64,000 nucleotides of DNA, taken from positions 123,477 through 187,476 of the forward strand of contig NZ_JACYTR010000005.1 in NCBI RefSeq assembly GCF_014841215.1, in the 5' to 3' direction. Numbering within the stretch: the first letter of the stretch is position 1; every line of letters begins with the position of its first letter. Source of the DNA: Pseudomarimonas arenosa (GTDB lineage: Bacteria > Pseudomonadota > Gammaproteobacteria > Xanthomonadales > Xanthomonadaceae). The translations under genes and the position numbers were made by a program. The notes beneath the pieces are model-generated. The model was not told the DNA's origin and searched no databases. It saw only the letters and a program-made list of their open reading frames with translations. Below are positions 26,182-35,719 of the stretch, piece by piece.

Positions 26182-26211
26182 GTTGCAAGCTCACCTGACT
26201 CGGAATGCCCC

Positions 26212-26670
26212 ATGACCGAAACGCCTCATGCCGTGCTCGCCCTCGAGACCTTCCTGCCCTATCGGCTGTCGGTGCTGTCGAACCGCATCAGTAACGACAT
26301 CGCGCAGTTCTACCAGCGCCGTTTCGGGCTGTCGGTCACCGAGTGGCGCGCTATGGCCGTGATCGGACGCTATCCCGGCATCTCGGCTGTCGATGTGACC
26401 GAGCGGACGGCAATGGACAAGGTCGCAGTCAGCCGCGCCGTGAACGCCTTGCTACAGCGCCAGTTGGTCGAACGCCGCTTCGACGAGACTGATCGGCGGC
26501 GCTCGATTCTGCGCCTGACCGACGCCGGCGTATCAATCTATGACGAAATTGCGCCGCTGGCCCTGAAGCTGGAAGCCTCGCTACTGGAGAGCTTCGCCCC
26601 CGGCGAACGCGAAGTGCTGATGCGCCTGCTCGACAAACTCGATGCCGCCGAAATGCGTGCTCACTTGTAG
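26212..26670 (+). CDS. MarR-family transcriptional regulator
   Basis: The 152-residue product has the MarR layout: dimerisation helices (LPYRLSVLSNRISNDIAQFY), a winged helix (FGLSVTEWRAMAVIGRYPGI, then VTERTAMDKVAVSRAVNALL) and the wing with DETDRRRSILRLTDAG, in which the usual D-x-R-D-x-R motif is DETDRR. It is divergent from hppD and probably represses the homogentisate operon until an intermediate binds. ATG at 26212; an in-frame upstream ATG at 26173 would fall in the candidate operator. Confidence 0.9.
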   Translation: MTETPHAVLALETFLPYRLSVLSNRISNDIAQFYQRRFGLSVTEWRAMAVIGRYPGISAVDVTERTAMDKVAVSRAVNALLQRQLVERRFDETDRRRSILRLTDAGVSIYDEIAPLALKLEASLLESFAPGEREVLMRLLDKLDAAEMRAHL

Positions 26671-26823
26671 GCGAAGTCACAAACTCAGCACCACCGAAGC
26701 GCCAGCGTGACTTCTGGCCCATGCCGAGGCGCCGCGCAGGCGTCAGCGTCGGCAGTCCGCTTGAATCGAGGCAGGAGGCTTCCGGCTCGAGCGATCACCG
26801 CATCCACCCTGGGGAGACCCTTC

Positions 26824-28944
26824 ATGTACCCGTCCAAGACCCGTCCGGCGCTACTCAGCGCCGCCATCGTATTCAGCCTGGCCGCCTGCTCCCAGCAAAG
26901 CGAAGCGCCGCAAGCCAGCGCGCCGAGCGCCACTGCCGCCGCCAGCGCACCGGCGCCCCTTAGCATCGACTTCAGCCGCGTACCGGAGCCGATCCGCTTC
27001 CAGGCCAGCGACCTCGACACCTCGATTCGCGCCTGCGAGCACTTTGGCAATCACGTCAATAGCCGCTGGCTGGCCAGCAATCCGATTCCCGGTGACCGCA
27101 CTACCTGGGGTGCGTTCCCGGCCCTGGGCGAGCGCTCGTTGGCCATTCAGCACGAGATCGCCAAGGCGGCCGCCACCGCGCCGGGCGCGTCAGGTGAGGT
27201 GCGCAGTCAGGTGGGTAATTTCTTCAAGTCGGGCATGGACCAGGCTGCCATCGAGGCCGCCGGCATCACGCCGATTCAGGCCGAACTCGATGCCATCGCC
27301 GCACTCAGCAGCAGTGAGCAGATCGCCGAGTATTTGCGCCAACGCTATGCCCGCGGTACCGGCATGCTGTTCGGTTTCTACGGCAGCGCCGACATCAAGG
27401 ATTCCACCACCAATATCGCCTACGCCATGCAAGGCGGCCTGTCGCTGCCCGAGCGCGCCTACTATCTGGAGGATCGCGAGGACTATCTGAAAGCCCGCGC
27501 CGCCTTCCTTGAACATGTGGCGAAACTGCTGGTGTTGGCGGGCGGCAGCGAAGCTGAGGCCAAGACACAGGCCGAGCAGGTAATGGCCTTTGAAACCGAG
27601 CTGGCCAAGGCCTCTCTGGCCCGACTCGAACTGCGCGACCCGGCCAATCGCTACAACCCGGTCGACCTGGCAACGGCCGACGCCCTGACGCCGAACTTCA
27701 GCTGGACCGCCTTCTTCAGCGCCATCGACGTACCGGCGCCGAGCATGTTCTCGCTGGCCATGACCGACTTCTTCAAGCAGGTCGATACCATGCTGGCGGA
27801 AACGCCGGTCGAACATTGGCAGACCTGGCTGCGCTTCAAGACCATCGATGACGCATCGCCTTACCTCAGCTCGGCATTCGAAGAGCAGAACTTCGAGTTC
27901 TATCGCCGCACCCTGGCTGGCCAGAAAGAGCAGCAGGAGCGCTGGAAGCGGGTTCTCAGTGCGGTCAACGGTGGCATCGGCGAGGGCCTGGGACAGCTGT
28001 ATGTCGAGGTGGCCTTCCCACCGGCCTCCAAGGCCAAGATGGAACAGCTGGTCGACAACCTGCGCGCGGCGCTGAAGGTGCGATTGGAGAACCTGGCCTG
28101 GATGGGCGAGGAAACCAAGGCCAAGGCATTGGAGAAGTGGTCGACCTTCACCCCGAAGATCGGCTATCCGGACAAGTGGCGCAGCTGGGCTGGGCTGGAG
28201 ATTCGTCCGGATGACTACATCGGCAATGTCCAGCGCGCAGTCGCCTTTAACTATCGGTTCAATCTCGACAAGATCGGCAAGCCGGTCGACCGCAGTGAGT
28301 GGGGCATGAGCCCGCAGACGGTGAATGCCTATTACCGCTCGACCGCCAACGAGATCGTGTTCCCGGCCGCCATCCTGCAACCGCCGTTCTTCGATGCCGA
28401 GGCCGATGACGCGTTGAACTACGGCGGCATTGGCGCGGTGATCGGCCACGAGATGTTGCATGGCTACGATGACCAGGGCAGCAAGTTCGATGCTCAAGGC
28501 AACTTCAGCAACTGGTGGACCGACCAGGACCGTGCCCAGTTCGAGGCCAACACAGCGAAACTGGCTGATCAGTACAGCAGCTACGAAGCCCTGCCCGGCA
28601 TGTTCGTCAATGGCAAGCTCGGCCTGGGTGAGAACATTGCCGACCTCGGCGGCGTCACCGTGGCGCTCGATGCGCTGCACCGAACCCGTGCAGAAGGCTT
28701 CATCGACCCGATGGTCGAGGGCCTGAGCCAGGATCAGCGCTTCTTCATGAACTGGGCCACGGTATGGCGGATCAACTACACCGAAGAGCAGCTGAAAGTG
28801 CAGCTCACGGTCGGCCCGCATTCGCCGGGCACCTTCCGCGCCTACGGCCCGGCGCAGAACATTCCGCAGTTCGCCACGGCCTTCCAGTGCAGCGAGAAGG
28901 ATCCGATGGTGCGTGCCGGCGAGGAGCGGGTGACGATTTGGTAG
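26824..28944 (+). CDS. M13-family zinc metallopeptidase lipoprotein
   Basis: The 706-residue product starts with a lipoprotein signal (AAIVFSLAAC, Cys about 21). It contains the M13 (neprilysin/PepO) N-domain with DLDTSIRACEHFGNHVN, then the catalytic motifs VNAYYRSTANEIVFPAAILQ, VIGHEMLHGYDD (HExxH zinc site) and GENIADLGGVTVALD (third zinc ligand E with its Asp). It cleaves oligopeptides in the periplasm. The ATG at 26824 with GGGGAGA ahead is chosen because it gives the lipobox at the right place. The peptide transporter gene downstream on the other strand fits peptide use. Confidence 0.95.
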   Translation: MYPSKTRPALLSAAIVFSLAACSQQSEAPQASAPSATAAASAPAPLSIDFSRVPEPIRFQASDLDTSIRACEHFGNHVNSRWLASNPIPGDRTTWGAFPALGERSLAIQHEIAKAAATAPGASGEVRSQVGNFFKSGMDQAAIEAAGITPIQAELDAIAALSSSEQIAEYLRQRYARGTGMLFGFYGSADIKDSTTNIAYAMQGGLSLPERAYYLEDREDYLKARAAFLEHVAKLLVLAGGSEAEAKTQAEQVMAFETELAKASLARLELRDPANRYNPVDLATADALTPNFSWTAFFSAIDVPAPSMFSLAMTDFFKQVDTMLAETPVEHWQTWLRFKTIDDASPYLSSAFEEQNFEFYRRTLAGQKEQQERWKRVLSAVNGGIGEGLGQLYVEVAFPPASKAKMEQLVDNLRAALKVRLENLAWMGEETKAKALEKWSTFTPKIGYPDKWRSWAGLEIRPDDYIGNVQRAVAFNYRFNLDKIGKPVDRSEWGMSPQTVNAYYRSTANEIVFPAAILQPPFFDAEADDALNYGGIGAVIGHEMLHGYDDQGSKFDAQGNFSNWWTDQDRAQFEANTAKLADQYSSYEALPGMFVNGKLGLGENIADLGGVTVALDALHRTRAEGFIDPMVEGLSQDQRFFMNWATVWRINYTEEQLKVQLTVGPHSPGTFRAYGPAQNIPQFATAFQCSEKDPMVRAGEERVTIW

Positions 28945-28959
28945 TAGAGCGCTAAGCCT

Positions 28960-29105
28960 CTTTCCCTCTCTCCACGAACCGATATCGCAACTTGCGTTTC
29001 GCTCCCCTCTCCCCTTGAGGGAGAGATCGATGCGCACTGATTTTCGCGCGCCGGCGGGTGCCCCGGAACTCCCTCCCCGATGTTCGGGGAGGGCCGGGGT
29101 GGGGT
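28960..29105. repeat. Dispersed repeats behind the peptidase gene
   Basis: Two hairpins lie here: CCCCTCTCCCCTTGAGGGAGAG at about 29004-29025 (the C-rich family) and CTCCCTCCCCGA/TCGGGGAGGG at about 29070-29094 with CCCCGGAA ahead, whose reverse complement is shared with 5378-5403. No gene is visible between 28945 and 29232. Confidence 0.65.
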
Positions 29106-29182
29106 TAGGGAGCCGATCTTTGCCTGCCCAGGGGCTTTGAGGACGCGGTCGTTTGGCGCACTCGCGGAGAACTGATGGATAG

Positions 29183-29212
29183 AAAAACGGCGACCCTGAG
29201 GTCGCCGTTCTT
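29183..29212. terminator. Bidirectional intrinsic terminator
   Basis: AACGGCGACC and GGTCGCCGTT pair across a CTGA loop (29186-29209). The minus strand continues into T5 (29183-29187 as A5 on the plus strand) and the plus strand into TCTTGTTTC. It lies 24 bases past the stop of the POT transporter on the minus strand and downstream of the peptidase gene on the plus strand. Confidence 0.85.
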
Positions 29213-29232
29213 GTTTCGATGAAACGGTTGGT

Positions 29233-30786
29233 TTATTTCACGCCGTGCATCAGTTTGTTGATCAAGGGCGCCGCTACGAAATACAGCGCGGCAATGACGA
29301 TGCCCAGCCAGAACAACTGATTGAAGGTATCGGCATACTGCATCAGCGAGCCGGCAGCTTCACCATGTCCACCGCCGCCCGATGCGATCGCGGCGATCCG
29401 GCCGGCAACGAAATTGGCCATCGCGATGGAGAGGAACCAGCCGCCCATGGCCAGACCGGTTTCGTGTGGGCGCGCGAGCTTGGTCACCATCGCCAGGCCA
29501 ATCGGCGACAGACAAAGCTCGCCCATGGTGTGAATCAGATAGGTCAAGGTCAACCAGATCCAGCTGATCTTGCCGTCATCACCCACGCTGTTGCCGATGG
29601 CGAACACCAGGATGTAGAAACCCAGCGCCGCACCGACAAGCCCGTAGGCAAACTTGCGCGGGATCGAAGGGTTCCAATCCGCCTTGTCCAGCTTGATCCA
29701 CATCGAGGCGAACAAGGGCGCGAGCACCACGATGAAAATGGGATTCACCGACTGAAACACTTCGAATGTCGGCGTCCAACCGAAGATCGACACGTCCGGC
29801 ATGCGCACGTGATCTTGGGCGAGGAAGTTCAACGAAGAGCCGGCCTGCTCAAACAGCGCCCAGAAGAGAATGTTGGCCGCAAACAGGATCAGCATGGCGA
29901 TATAGCGGTGCAACTGCTGCTTGTCGCCGCTCTGGATGCCGCTCCAGACGAAATACGCAGCCAGCCCCAGCATCAAGACGATCAGCACGACAGCCAGCAC
30001 ATCGCTCATGCTGAGCAGGATGTAGACCGGGGCAACCAGTACTGCCGAGGCGACGAAGATCTGCATGATGGGGCCGACGCCCTGCTTGCCTTCCGGCGCA
30101 GTGCCGACATGACCCAGCCAACCCTTAACCACCTGAAACACCACAAGACCGAAGATCATGCCCATGCTGGCGGCAAAGAAACCCCAGCGATAGCCGTATT
30201 GCTGACCAATGATCGAGGCGCAAATGAACGGGGCCACCAGGGCGCCGAGGTTGATGCCCATATAGAAGATGGTGAAGCCCGAGTCCCGCCGCACATCGCC
30301 CGGCCGGTAGAGCTTGCCGACCATGGTCGAAATATTCGGCTTGAACAAGCCATTGCCGACAATGATCACCGCCAGACCGACCAGGAACGTGGTCAGATCG
30401 GGCGCCATCAACATGAAGCAACCGATCGCCATCAACACGCCACCGAGCATGATGGAGCGCTGATAGCCGAGGATACGGTCGGCCACGTAGCCGCCCAGGA
30501 TGCCGGTCATGTAAACCAGCGAGGTAAAGCCGCCGTAGGTCAGGCTGGCTTCTGCACGAGCGTTCTCTCCCAGATGAGCAAAAAACGCCGATGCCACATG
30601 CACCGCCAACATGGCGCGCATGCCGTAGTACATGAAGCGTTCCCAGAACTCGGTGCCAAACAGGTTCCAAAGTGCATTGGGGTGCCCCAAGAATTCGCCA
30701 GCCGGCGGCGGTCGGAAAGCGTGGTGATCGGGGGCGAGTTCCTGTGGTTCCGGCGCGGGCCGGCTGGGGGGCATCTGTGCACTCAT
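29233..30786 (-). CDS. POT-family proton-coupled oligopeptide transporter
   Basis: The 517-residue product is a 12-14-helix MFS transporter of the PTR2/POT family importing di- and tripeptides with protons. It shows the E-x-x-E-R motif in NLFGTEFWERFMYYGMRAML, the GNGLFKPNISTMVG region and the PTR2 signature FTIFYMGINLGALVAPFIC. A Gly/His-rich loop occurs near the C-terminus. ATG at 30784-30786 with AGGAA ahead. It follows the AbgT transporter and kynA on the same strand and ends in a strong terminator, so the three may share a transcript. Confidence 0.93.
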   Translation of the reverse strand: MSAQMPPSRPAPEPQELAPDHHAFRPPPAGEFLGHPNALWNLFGTEFWERFMYYGMRAMLAVHVASAFFAHLGENARAEASLTYGGFTSLVYMTGILGGYVADRILGYQRSIMLGGVLMAIGCFMLMAPDLTTFLVGLAVIIVGNGLFKPNISTMVGKLYRPGDVRRDSGFTIFYMGINLGALVAPFICASIIGQQYGYRWGFFAASMGMIFGLVVFQVVKGWLGHVGTAPEGKQGVGPIMQIFVASAVLVAPVYILLSMSDVLAVVLIVLMLGLAAYFVWSGIQSGDKQQLHRYIAMLILFAANILFWALFEQAGSSLNFLAQDHVRMPDVSIFGWTPTFEVFQSVNPIFIVVLAPLFASMWIKLDKADWNPSIPRKFAYGLVGAALGFYILVFAIGNSVGDDGKISWIWLTLTYLIHTMGELCLSPIGLAMVTKLARPHETGLAMGGWFLSIAMANFVAGRIAAIASGGGGHGEAAGSLMQYADTFNQLFWLGIVIAALYFVAAPLINKLMHGVK

Positions 30787-30961
30787 CAAGGCGATTCCTG
30801 GGTCTTGCATTGGAACGGAACCGGGTGCAGTCGTGCCGCCCGCGGGCGGCGCGTTCCGCCACCCGGCACGGAAAACAGCGCGCAAGGTGTACCCGCACTC
30901 GGGTTCGGAGTCAAACGGCAGCTGAACAGGGCTGCGGCAAAGCGAGTTTTGTCAGCGACGT

Positions 30962-32542
30962 TCAGCCGCTGCCGTAGGTGTAACTGGCGCCAATGCCAAG
31001 CGGGATACCCAGCGCCCAGAACAGCAGCAGAAAGCCGGTCCAGATCAACAGCAGAGCCACCGAGTAGGGCAGCATCAGGGCGACCAGGGTGCCGATGCCG
31101 CTGCCGGTGACGTACTTGCGGCAAAACACCACAATCAGCGGGAAGTAGGGCATCAAGGGCGTGATGATATTGGTGCTGGAGTCGCCAACACGGTAGGCAG
31201 CCTGAGTGAAGTCAGGCGAAACACCGAGCTCCATCAGCATCGGCACCATGATGGCACCGATCAAGGCCCATTTTGCCGAGGCCGAACCGACCAGCAGATT
31301 GACCGAGGCGGTGAGGAACACGATACCGGCCAGGGTGAAGCCCAGCGGCAGGCCCGATTCGCGCAGGAAATTGGCCCCCTTGATGGCCAGCAGCACGCCA
31401 AGATTGGACTGACCGAAGGCATGAATGAACTGGGCGCAGAAAAAGGCCATGACGATGTAGTAACCCATGCCGCTCATCGCCTTGCTCATGCCCTGCACCA
31501 CATCGCGATGGCTTTTCACCGTGCCGGCGACATAGCCATAGACGATGCCGGGAATCAGGAAGAACACGAAGATCAGCCCGACAATGCTCTGCATCAACGG
31601 CGCCGCCGAGACCAGCAGCCGATGGCCGCCTTCCGGCACCTGGGCCGGCGCCGCGCCCCAGGGCGAGGATTCCGGCCACATGCTCAGCGCCAGCAGCGCA
31701 GCGGCCACCAGCATGGCCAGCAGAGCCATCCACAGCCCTCGCGTTTCCTCCGGCTTCAGCGCATCGAGGCTGGGCATGTCGGCGGGATCGCCATCGACTG
31801 CAGTGCGACGCAGACGCGGCTCGATCACCTTGTCGGTCAGCACCCAGCCGATCAGGACGATCAATAGAGTGGAACTGGTAGTAAAGAAGTAATTGTTCAG
31901 CGGATTGACCCGCACGCTGGGATCAATCAGATGCGCCGCCACCTGGGTGATGCCGGCCAGCATCGGATCGAGACTCGATGGCACGAACAAAGTGGCTGAA
32001 AAGCCGCCCGAGACGCCAGCAAAGGCCGCCGCAATACCGGCCAGCGGATGGCGCCCGGCGGCGTAGAAAATCACTGCACCCAGGGGAATCACCAGCACGT
32101 AGCCAGCATCCACCGCCACGTGACTGAGAATGCCGACCGCAATCAGCATTGGGGTCAGCAGAAATCGCGGCGTCACGCCCAGCATGGCGCGCAGGCTGGT
32201 CTTGATGAAGCCGGTATGCTCGGCCACGCCCAGACCCAGCATCGCCACCAGCACCACACCGAGCGGATGGAAGTTGACGAAGGTCCGCACCATGTCGGCC
32301 ATGAATCCGGTCAACGCCGTGCCTGCCAGCAGGTTGCGCACCACAATTGGCTCGCCATTGCGCGGGTCGACTTCGCTGAAGCTGACACCGGAGAACAACC
32401 AGCTCAGGGCCCACACCAACACCATCAACAGCAGGAACAGCACCGCCGGATCGGGCAGCTTGTTGCCGACGCGCTCGATCATGTCAAGCGACCGGCCAAC
32501 CCAATTCGGCCGCGATTCCGCGGAGACAGAGGTTTCAGTCAT
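30962..32542 (-). CDS. AbgT-family transporter
   Basis: The 526-residue polytopic product has the AbgT (p-aminobenzoyl-glutamate transporter) pattern: LDMIERVGNKLPDPAVLFLL near the start, SHVAVDAGYVLVIPLGAVIF, and at the C-terminal side GSASAKWALIGAIMVPMLM, YRVGDSSTNIITPLMPYFPL. Members import aminobenzoyl-glutamate or export sulfonamide-like drugs; the substrate here cannot be read from sequence. It starts 41 bases behind kynA and lies upstream of the POT gene, which suggests a nutrient-uptake role linked to peptide and amino-acid use. Confidence 0.92.
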   Translation of the reverse strand: MTETSVSAESRPNWVGRSLDMIERVGNKLPDPAVLFLLLMVLVWALSWLFSGVSFSEVDPRNGEPIVVRNLLAGTALTGFMADMVRTFVNFHPLGVVLVAMLGLGVAEHTGFIKTSLRAMLGVTPRFLLTPMLIAVGILSHVAVDAGYVLVIPLGAVIFYAAGRHPLAGIAAAFAGVSGGFSATLFVPSSLDPMLAGITQVAAHLIDPSVRVNPLNNYFFTTSSTLLIVLIGWVLTDKVIEPRLRRTAVDGDPADMPSLDALKPEETRGLWMALLAMLVAAALLALSMWPESSPWGAAPAQVPEGGHRLLVSAAPLMQSIVGLIFVFFLIPGIVYGYVAGTVKSHRDVVQGMSKAMSGMGYYIVMAFFCAQFIHAFGQSNLGVLLAIKGANFLRESGLPLGFTLAGIVFLTASVNLLVGSASAKWALIGAIMVPMLMELGVSPDFTQAAYRVGDSSTNIITPLMPYFPLIVVFCRKYVTGSGIGTLVALMLPYSVALLLIWTGFLLLFWALGIPLGIGASYTYGSG

Positions 32543-32583
32543 CGGCTGTACTCACTCAGGCAAGAAGGGAAGACGGCGCGGGA

Positions 32584-33441
32584 TCAGCCCTGGCCGAGAA
32601 CGGTGCGAACCTCGATCAGTTCGGGGAAGAAGGTCAGCTCCAGAGCCTTCTTCAGGAAAGCCACGCCGCTGGACCCCCCGGTGCCGCGCTTGAAACCGAT
32701 GATCCGCTCGACCGTGCGCATGTGTCGGAAGCGCCACATCTGGAACGCATCTTCGATATCCATCAGCTGTTCGCACAACGCGTAGGCCGACCAGTGCTGC
32801 TTGGTGTCTTCGTAGATCGCCTTGAACACCGGGATCAGTTGTTCACAACGCTGATGCGGCTGGGTGACATCACGTTCGAGCAGCGATTTCGGCACCGAAT
32901 GGCCGGTGCGGGCCAGATAACGCAGGAACTCGTCGTACAGGCTGGGCGCTTCCAGCACTTCGCGAAGCTGGGCTTGTACCTCAGGGTGATAGTCGAATAC
33001 CGCCAGCATCTCGGCATTCTTGTTGCCGAGCAGAAACTCCACCGTGCGGTACTGATAGCTCTGAAAGCCCGATGACGGCCCCAACACATCGCGAAACTCA
33101 GCGTATTCGCTGGGTGTCAGCGTTTCCAGCACCGCCCATTGTTCGAACAACTGACGCTGCACCTGCTTGACCCTCGCCAGCACCTTCTGCACCGGGCCGA
33201 CGCGATCCTGGCGCAAGAAAGCGATCGCCGCCTTGAGTTCATGAATGATCAGCTTCAGCCACAGTTCGGCCACCTGATGCTGGATGACGAACAGCATTTC
33301 GTCATGGTGCGGCGGATTGGACAGTGGATGCTGGGATGACAGCAGGCGATCCAGCTGCAGATAGCCGGCGTAACTCAGGCGCCCGCGCAAGTCGCGGGTG
33401 ATGCCCTCTTCCAGATCTCGTTGATTGCGTGATTCAGACAT
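32584..33441 (-). CDS. kynA: Tryptophan 2,3-dioxygenase
   Basis: The 285-residue product is the haem enzyme that opens the tryptophan indole ring to N-formylkynurenine. It has [20 protein letters not shown] and [12 protein letters not shown] near the start, the signature [19 protein letters not shown], and the haem-ligand region [15 protein letters not shown] followed by [15 protein letters not shown]. The ATG at 33439-33441 fits the family start (a longer frame to 33534 has no support). No other kynurenine-pathway gene is present here. It is divergent from the keto-acid dehydrogenase operon. Confidence 0.96.
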   Translation of the reverse strand: MSESRNQRDLEEGITRDLRGRLSYAGYLQLDRLLSSQHPLSNPPHHDEMLFVIQHQVAELWLKLIIHELKAAIAFLRQDRVGPVQKVLARVKQVQRQLFEQWAVLETLTPSEYAEFRDVLGPSSGFQSYQYRTVEFLLGNKNAEMLAVFDYHPEVQAQLREVLEAPSLYDEFLRYLARTGHSVPKSLLERDVTQPHQRCEQLIPVFKAIYEDTKQHWSAYALCEQLMDIEDAFQMWRFRHMRTVERIIGFKRGTGGSSGVAFLKKALELTFFPELIEVRTVLGQG

Positions 33442-33671
33442 GGTGGCGTCATCGAACAGAGGCGTGCATGGTAGTGCATGCGGCGCGGCCCTGCAGGCGG
33501 GAAGGACGGCCACCACCCACGCCGCCGCTGGCATGGAATCGGCATGATGTCTAGTTGCACTGCGGCTTGCGCCGCCACCCTCCGCGCTGCTATCAAGGTG
33601 AATGTTGCAGGGGAAACCGAGTGCCGATCAGGGTCGCGGCTGCAACGCGGAGCAACCAGGGAGAAGCAAGG

Positions 33672-34739
33672 ATGAGCGTGGCCGCCAGTTTTTCCATCGA
33701 GTATGTCGAGCATTTGGCCGCCGATGGCCGGCTGAAAGGCGAGCGTCTACCGAATTGGGTGGAATCACCGCAGCAGTTGGTCGATCTGTATCGTCATATG
33801 CTGTTCACCCGTAGTTTCGACAGCAAGGCCGTGGCACTGCAGCGCACCGGCAAGCTCGGCACCTATGCCTCCTGCCTCGGCCACGAGGCTTCCCATGTCG
33901 GCGTGGCCTCGGCTATGCACGTCGATGATTTGCTGGCGGTGTCGTATCGCGAGATCGGCGCCATGCTGATGCGCGGCGTGCGCCCGCGCGAGATCCTGAT
34001 GTACTGGGGCGGCGATGAGCGCGGCAGCTGCTTCGAACAGGCAATCAACGACCTGCCGATCTGTGTTCCGATCGCCACCCAGTGTCTGCATGCCGCCGGC
34101 TCAGCCCTGGCCTTCAAGCTGCGCGAGGAACCGCGCGTCGCCGTGGCCTTCGTGGGTGATGGCGGCAGTTCGAAATCCGACTTCTATGCTGCGCTCAACT
34201 CGGCCGGCGCCTACGCCCTACCGCTGGTACTGGTGGTGGTGAACAACCAGTGGGCGATTTCGGTGCCTCGTCGGGCGCAGACCGGGGCACAGACCCTGGC
34301 GCAAAAAGGCCTGGCCGGCGGACTGGAGTCGATTCAGGTCGATGGCAATGATCTGCTGGCGGTGCGCGAAGTCGCCGAGCACGCGATCAAGCGCGCCCGC
34401 AACGGTCACGGCGGCACGGTGATCGAATGCATCACCTATCGCCTGTCCGATCACACCACGGCCGATGATGCGCGACGCTATCGCGATGAGGCTGAGGTGA
34501 AAGCGGCGTGGGAAAAGGAACCGATGCTGCGCCTGCGCCGCTACCTGATCGAACAAGGTCTGTGGAGCGAGAGCGAAGAAACCGAATGGAAGCAGGAGTG
34601 CAACCAGCGCGTCGACGAAGAAGTGAACGCCTATCTTGAACTGGCGCCGCCGCCGGCCACCGACATGTTCGACTACCTCTACGCTGAATTGCCGGATGAT
34701 CTTCGCGGCCAGCGCGCGCAACTGGAGGGCCCACGCTGA
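33672..34739 (+). CDS. Keto-acid dehydrogenase E1 alpha subunit
   Basis: The 355-residue product is the alpha chain of a thiamine-dependent E1 (branched-chain or pyruvate type). It shows HMLFTRSFDSKAVALQRTGK, GTYASCLGHEASHVGVASAM and the thiamine-diphosphate motif beginning FVGDGGSSKSDFYAALNSAG and ending in VVVNNQ, then ISVPRRAQT. The SYREIGAMLMRG and YWGGDERG segments look more like branched-chain E1. ATG 33672 is preceded by GGGAGAAGCAAGG. Its stop overlaps the ATG of the beta gene by one base. Confidence 0.92.
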   Translation: MSVAASFSIEYVEHLAADGRLKGERLPNWVESPQQLVDLYRHMLFTRSFDSKAVALQRTGKLGTYASCLGHEASHVGVASAMHVDDLLAVSYREIGAMLMRGVRPREILMYWGGDERGSCFEQAINDLPICVPIATQCLHAAGSALAFKLREEPRVAVAFVGDGGSSKSDFYAALNSAGAYALPLVLVVVNNQWAISVPRRAQTGAQTLAQKGLAGGLESIQVDGNDLLAVREVAEHAIKRARNGHGGTVIECITYRLSDHTTADDARRYRDEAEVKAAWEKEPMLRLRRYLIEQGLWSESEETEWKQECNQRVDEEVNAYLELAPPPATDMFDYLYAELPDDLRGQRAQLEGPR

Positions 34740-35719
34740 TGGCCGCCATTACCTTGATCGAAGCGGTCACCCAGGCCCTGGCCTATGAGATGGCCAATGA
34801 CGGCGCGGTGCTGGTGCTGGGCGAGGACGTCGGCGTGAACGGCGGCGTATTCCGTGCCACTGCCGGCCTGCAGCAACGCTTTGGTGATCAGCGGGTGATC
34901 GACACCCCGCTCGATGAAACCACCATTGCCGGCTTAACTGTCGGCTTGTCCCTGCAAGGCATGAAGCCAGTGGCCGAAGCGCAGTTCGATGGCTTCGTCT
35001 ATCCGATGCTCGATCAATTGATCTGCCACGCCGCCCGAATGCGCAACCGCACCCGCGGCCGCCTGACCTGCCCGCTGGTGTTGCGCGTGCCCTGGGGCGG
35101 CGGTATCCGAGCCCCCGAGCATCACAGCGAGGCCAACGAGGCGATGTTCACCAACGTGCCGGGTCTGCGCGTGGTGCTGCCGTCCTCGCCGCAGCGCGCC
35201 TACGGTCTGCTGCTGGCGGCGATTCGCGACCCCGACCCGGTTATCTTCTTCGAGCCAAAGCGGATCTATCGGCAGTACAAGGAAGAGGTACCGGATGACG
35301 GCGAGGCCCTGCCGCTGGATGTGTGCTACGTGTTGCGCGATGGCATCGATGTCACCCTGGTGACCTGGGGCGCGCAGGTCAAGGAATGTCTGGAAGCGGC
35401 CGAAAAGCTGGAGTCGGATGGCATTTCCGCCGAAGTGATCGACGTCGCCACCCTGCGACCGCTGGACTTCGCCACCATCGCCGAATCCGTGGCCCGCACC
35501 GGGCGCTGCGTGATCGTTCACGAGGCGCCACGCACCGGCGGCTTTGGCGCCGAGATCGCCGCCCGCCTGGCCGAGCAGTCGATGTTCGATCTGGTCGCCC
35601 CGGTGGAGCGTGTCACCGGCTGGGACACGCATATCCCACTGTTCCGGCTGGAGATGAAATACTTGCCCAGCGTCGAGCGGATTTGCGCTGCGGCGCGCCG
35701 CACCATGGAGCGCAGCTGA
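34739..35719 (+). CDS. Keto-acid dehydrogenase E1 beta subunit
   Basis: The 326-residue product is the E1 beta chain. Landmarks are ITLIEAVTQALAYEMANDG, VLVLGEDVGVNGGVFRATAG, TPLDETTIAGLTVGLSLQGM, PVAEAQFDGFVYPMLDQL and the transketolase C-domain with VEVID-like AEVIDVATLRPLD and [20 protein letters not shown]. It starts inside the stop codon of the alpha gene (TGATG) and its own stop overlaps the ATG of the SH3-like gene in the same manner, so alpha, beta and SH3-like proteins are translationally coupled. Confidence 0.94.
   Translation: MAAITLIEAVTQALAYEMANDGAVLVLGEDVGVNGGVFRATAGLQQRFGDQRVIDTPLDETTIAGLTVGLSLQGMKPVAEAQFDGFVYPMLDQLICHAARMRNRTRGRLTCPLVLRVPWGGGIRAPEHHSEANEAMFTNVPGLRVVLPSSPQRAYGLLLAAIRDPDPVIFFEPKRIYRQYKEEVPDDGEALPLDVCYVLRDGIDVTLVTWGAQVKECLEAAEKLESDGISAEVIDVATLRPLDFATIAESVARTGRCVIVHEAPRTGGFGAEIAARLAEQSMFDLVAPVERVTGWDTHIPLFRLEMKYLPSVERICAAARRTMERS

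Noticed and set aside
27190..29037. 615-residue minus-strand frame
   Set aside because: It lies opposite the M13 peptidase gene, which has all catalytic motifs; the antisense peptide has no recognisable domain. High GC content produces such shadows.
29245..31110. 621-residue plus-strand frame
   Set aside because: It is opposite the POT transporter gene; His/Gln/Glu-rich composition is typical of antisense frames in GC-rich genes.
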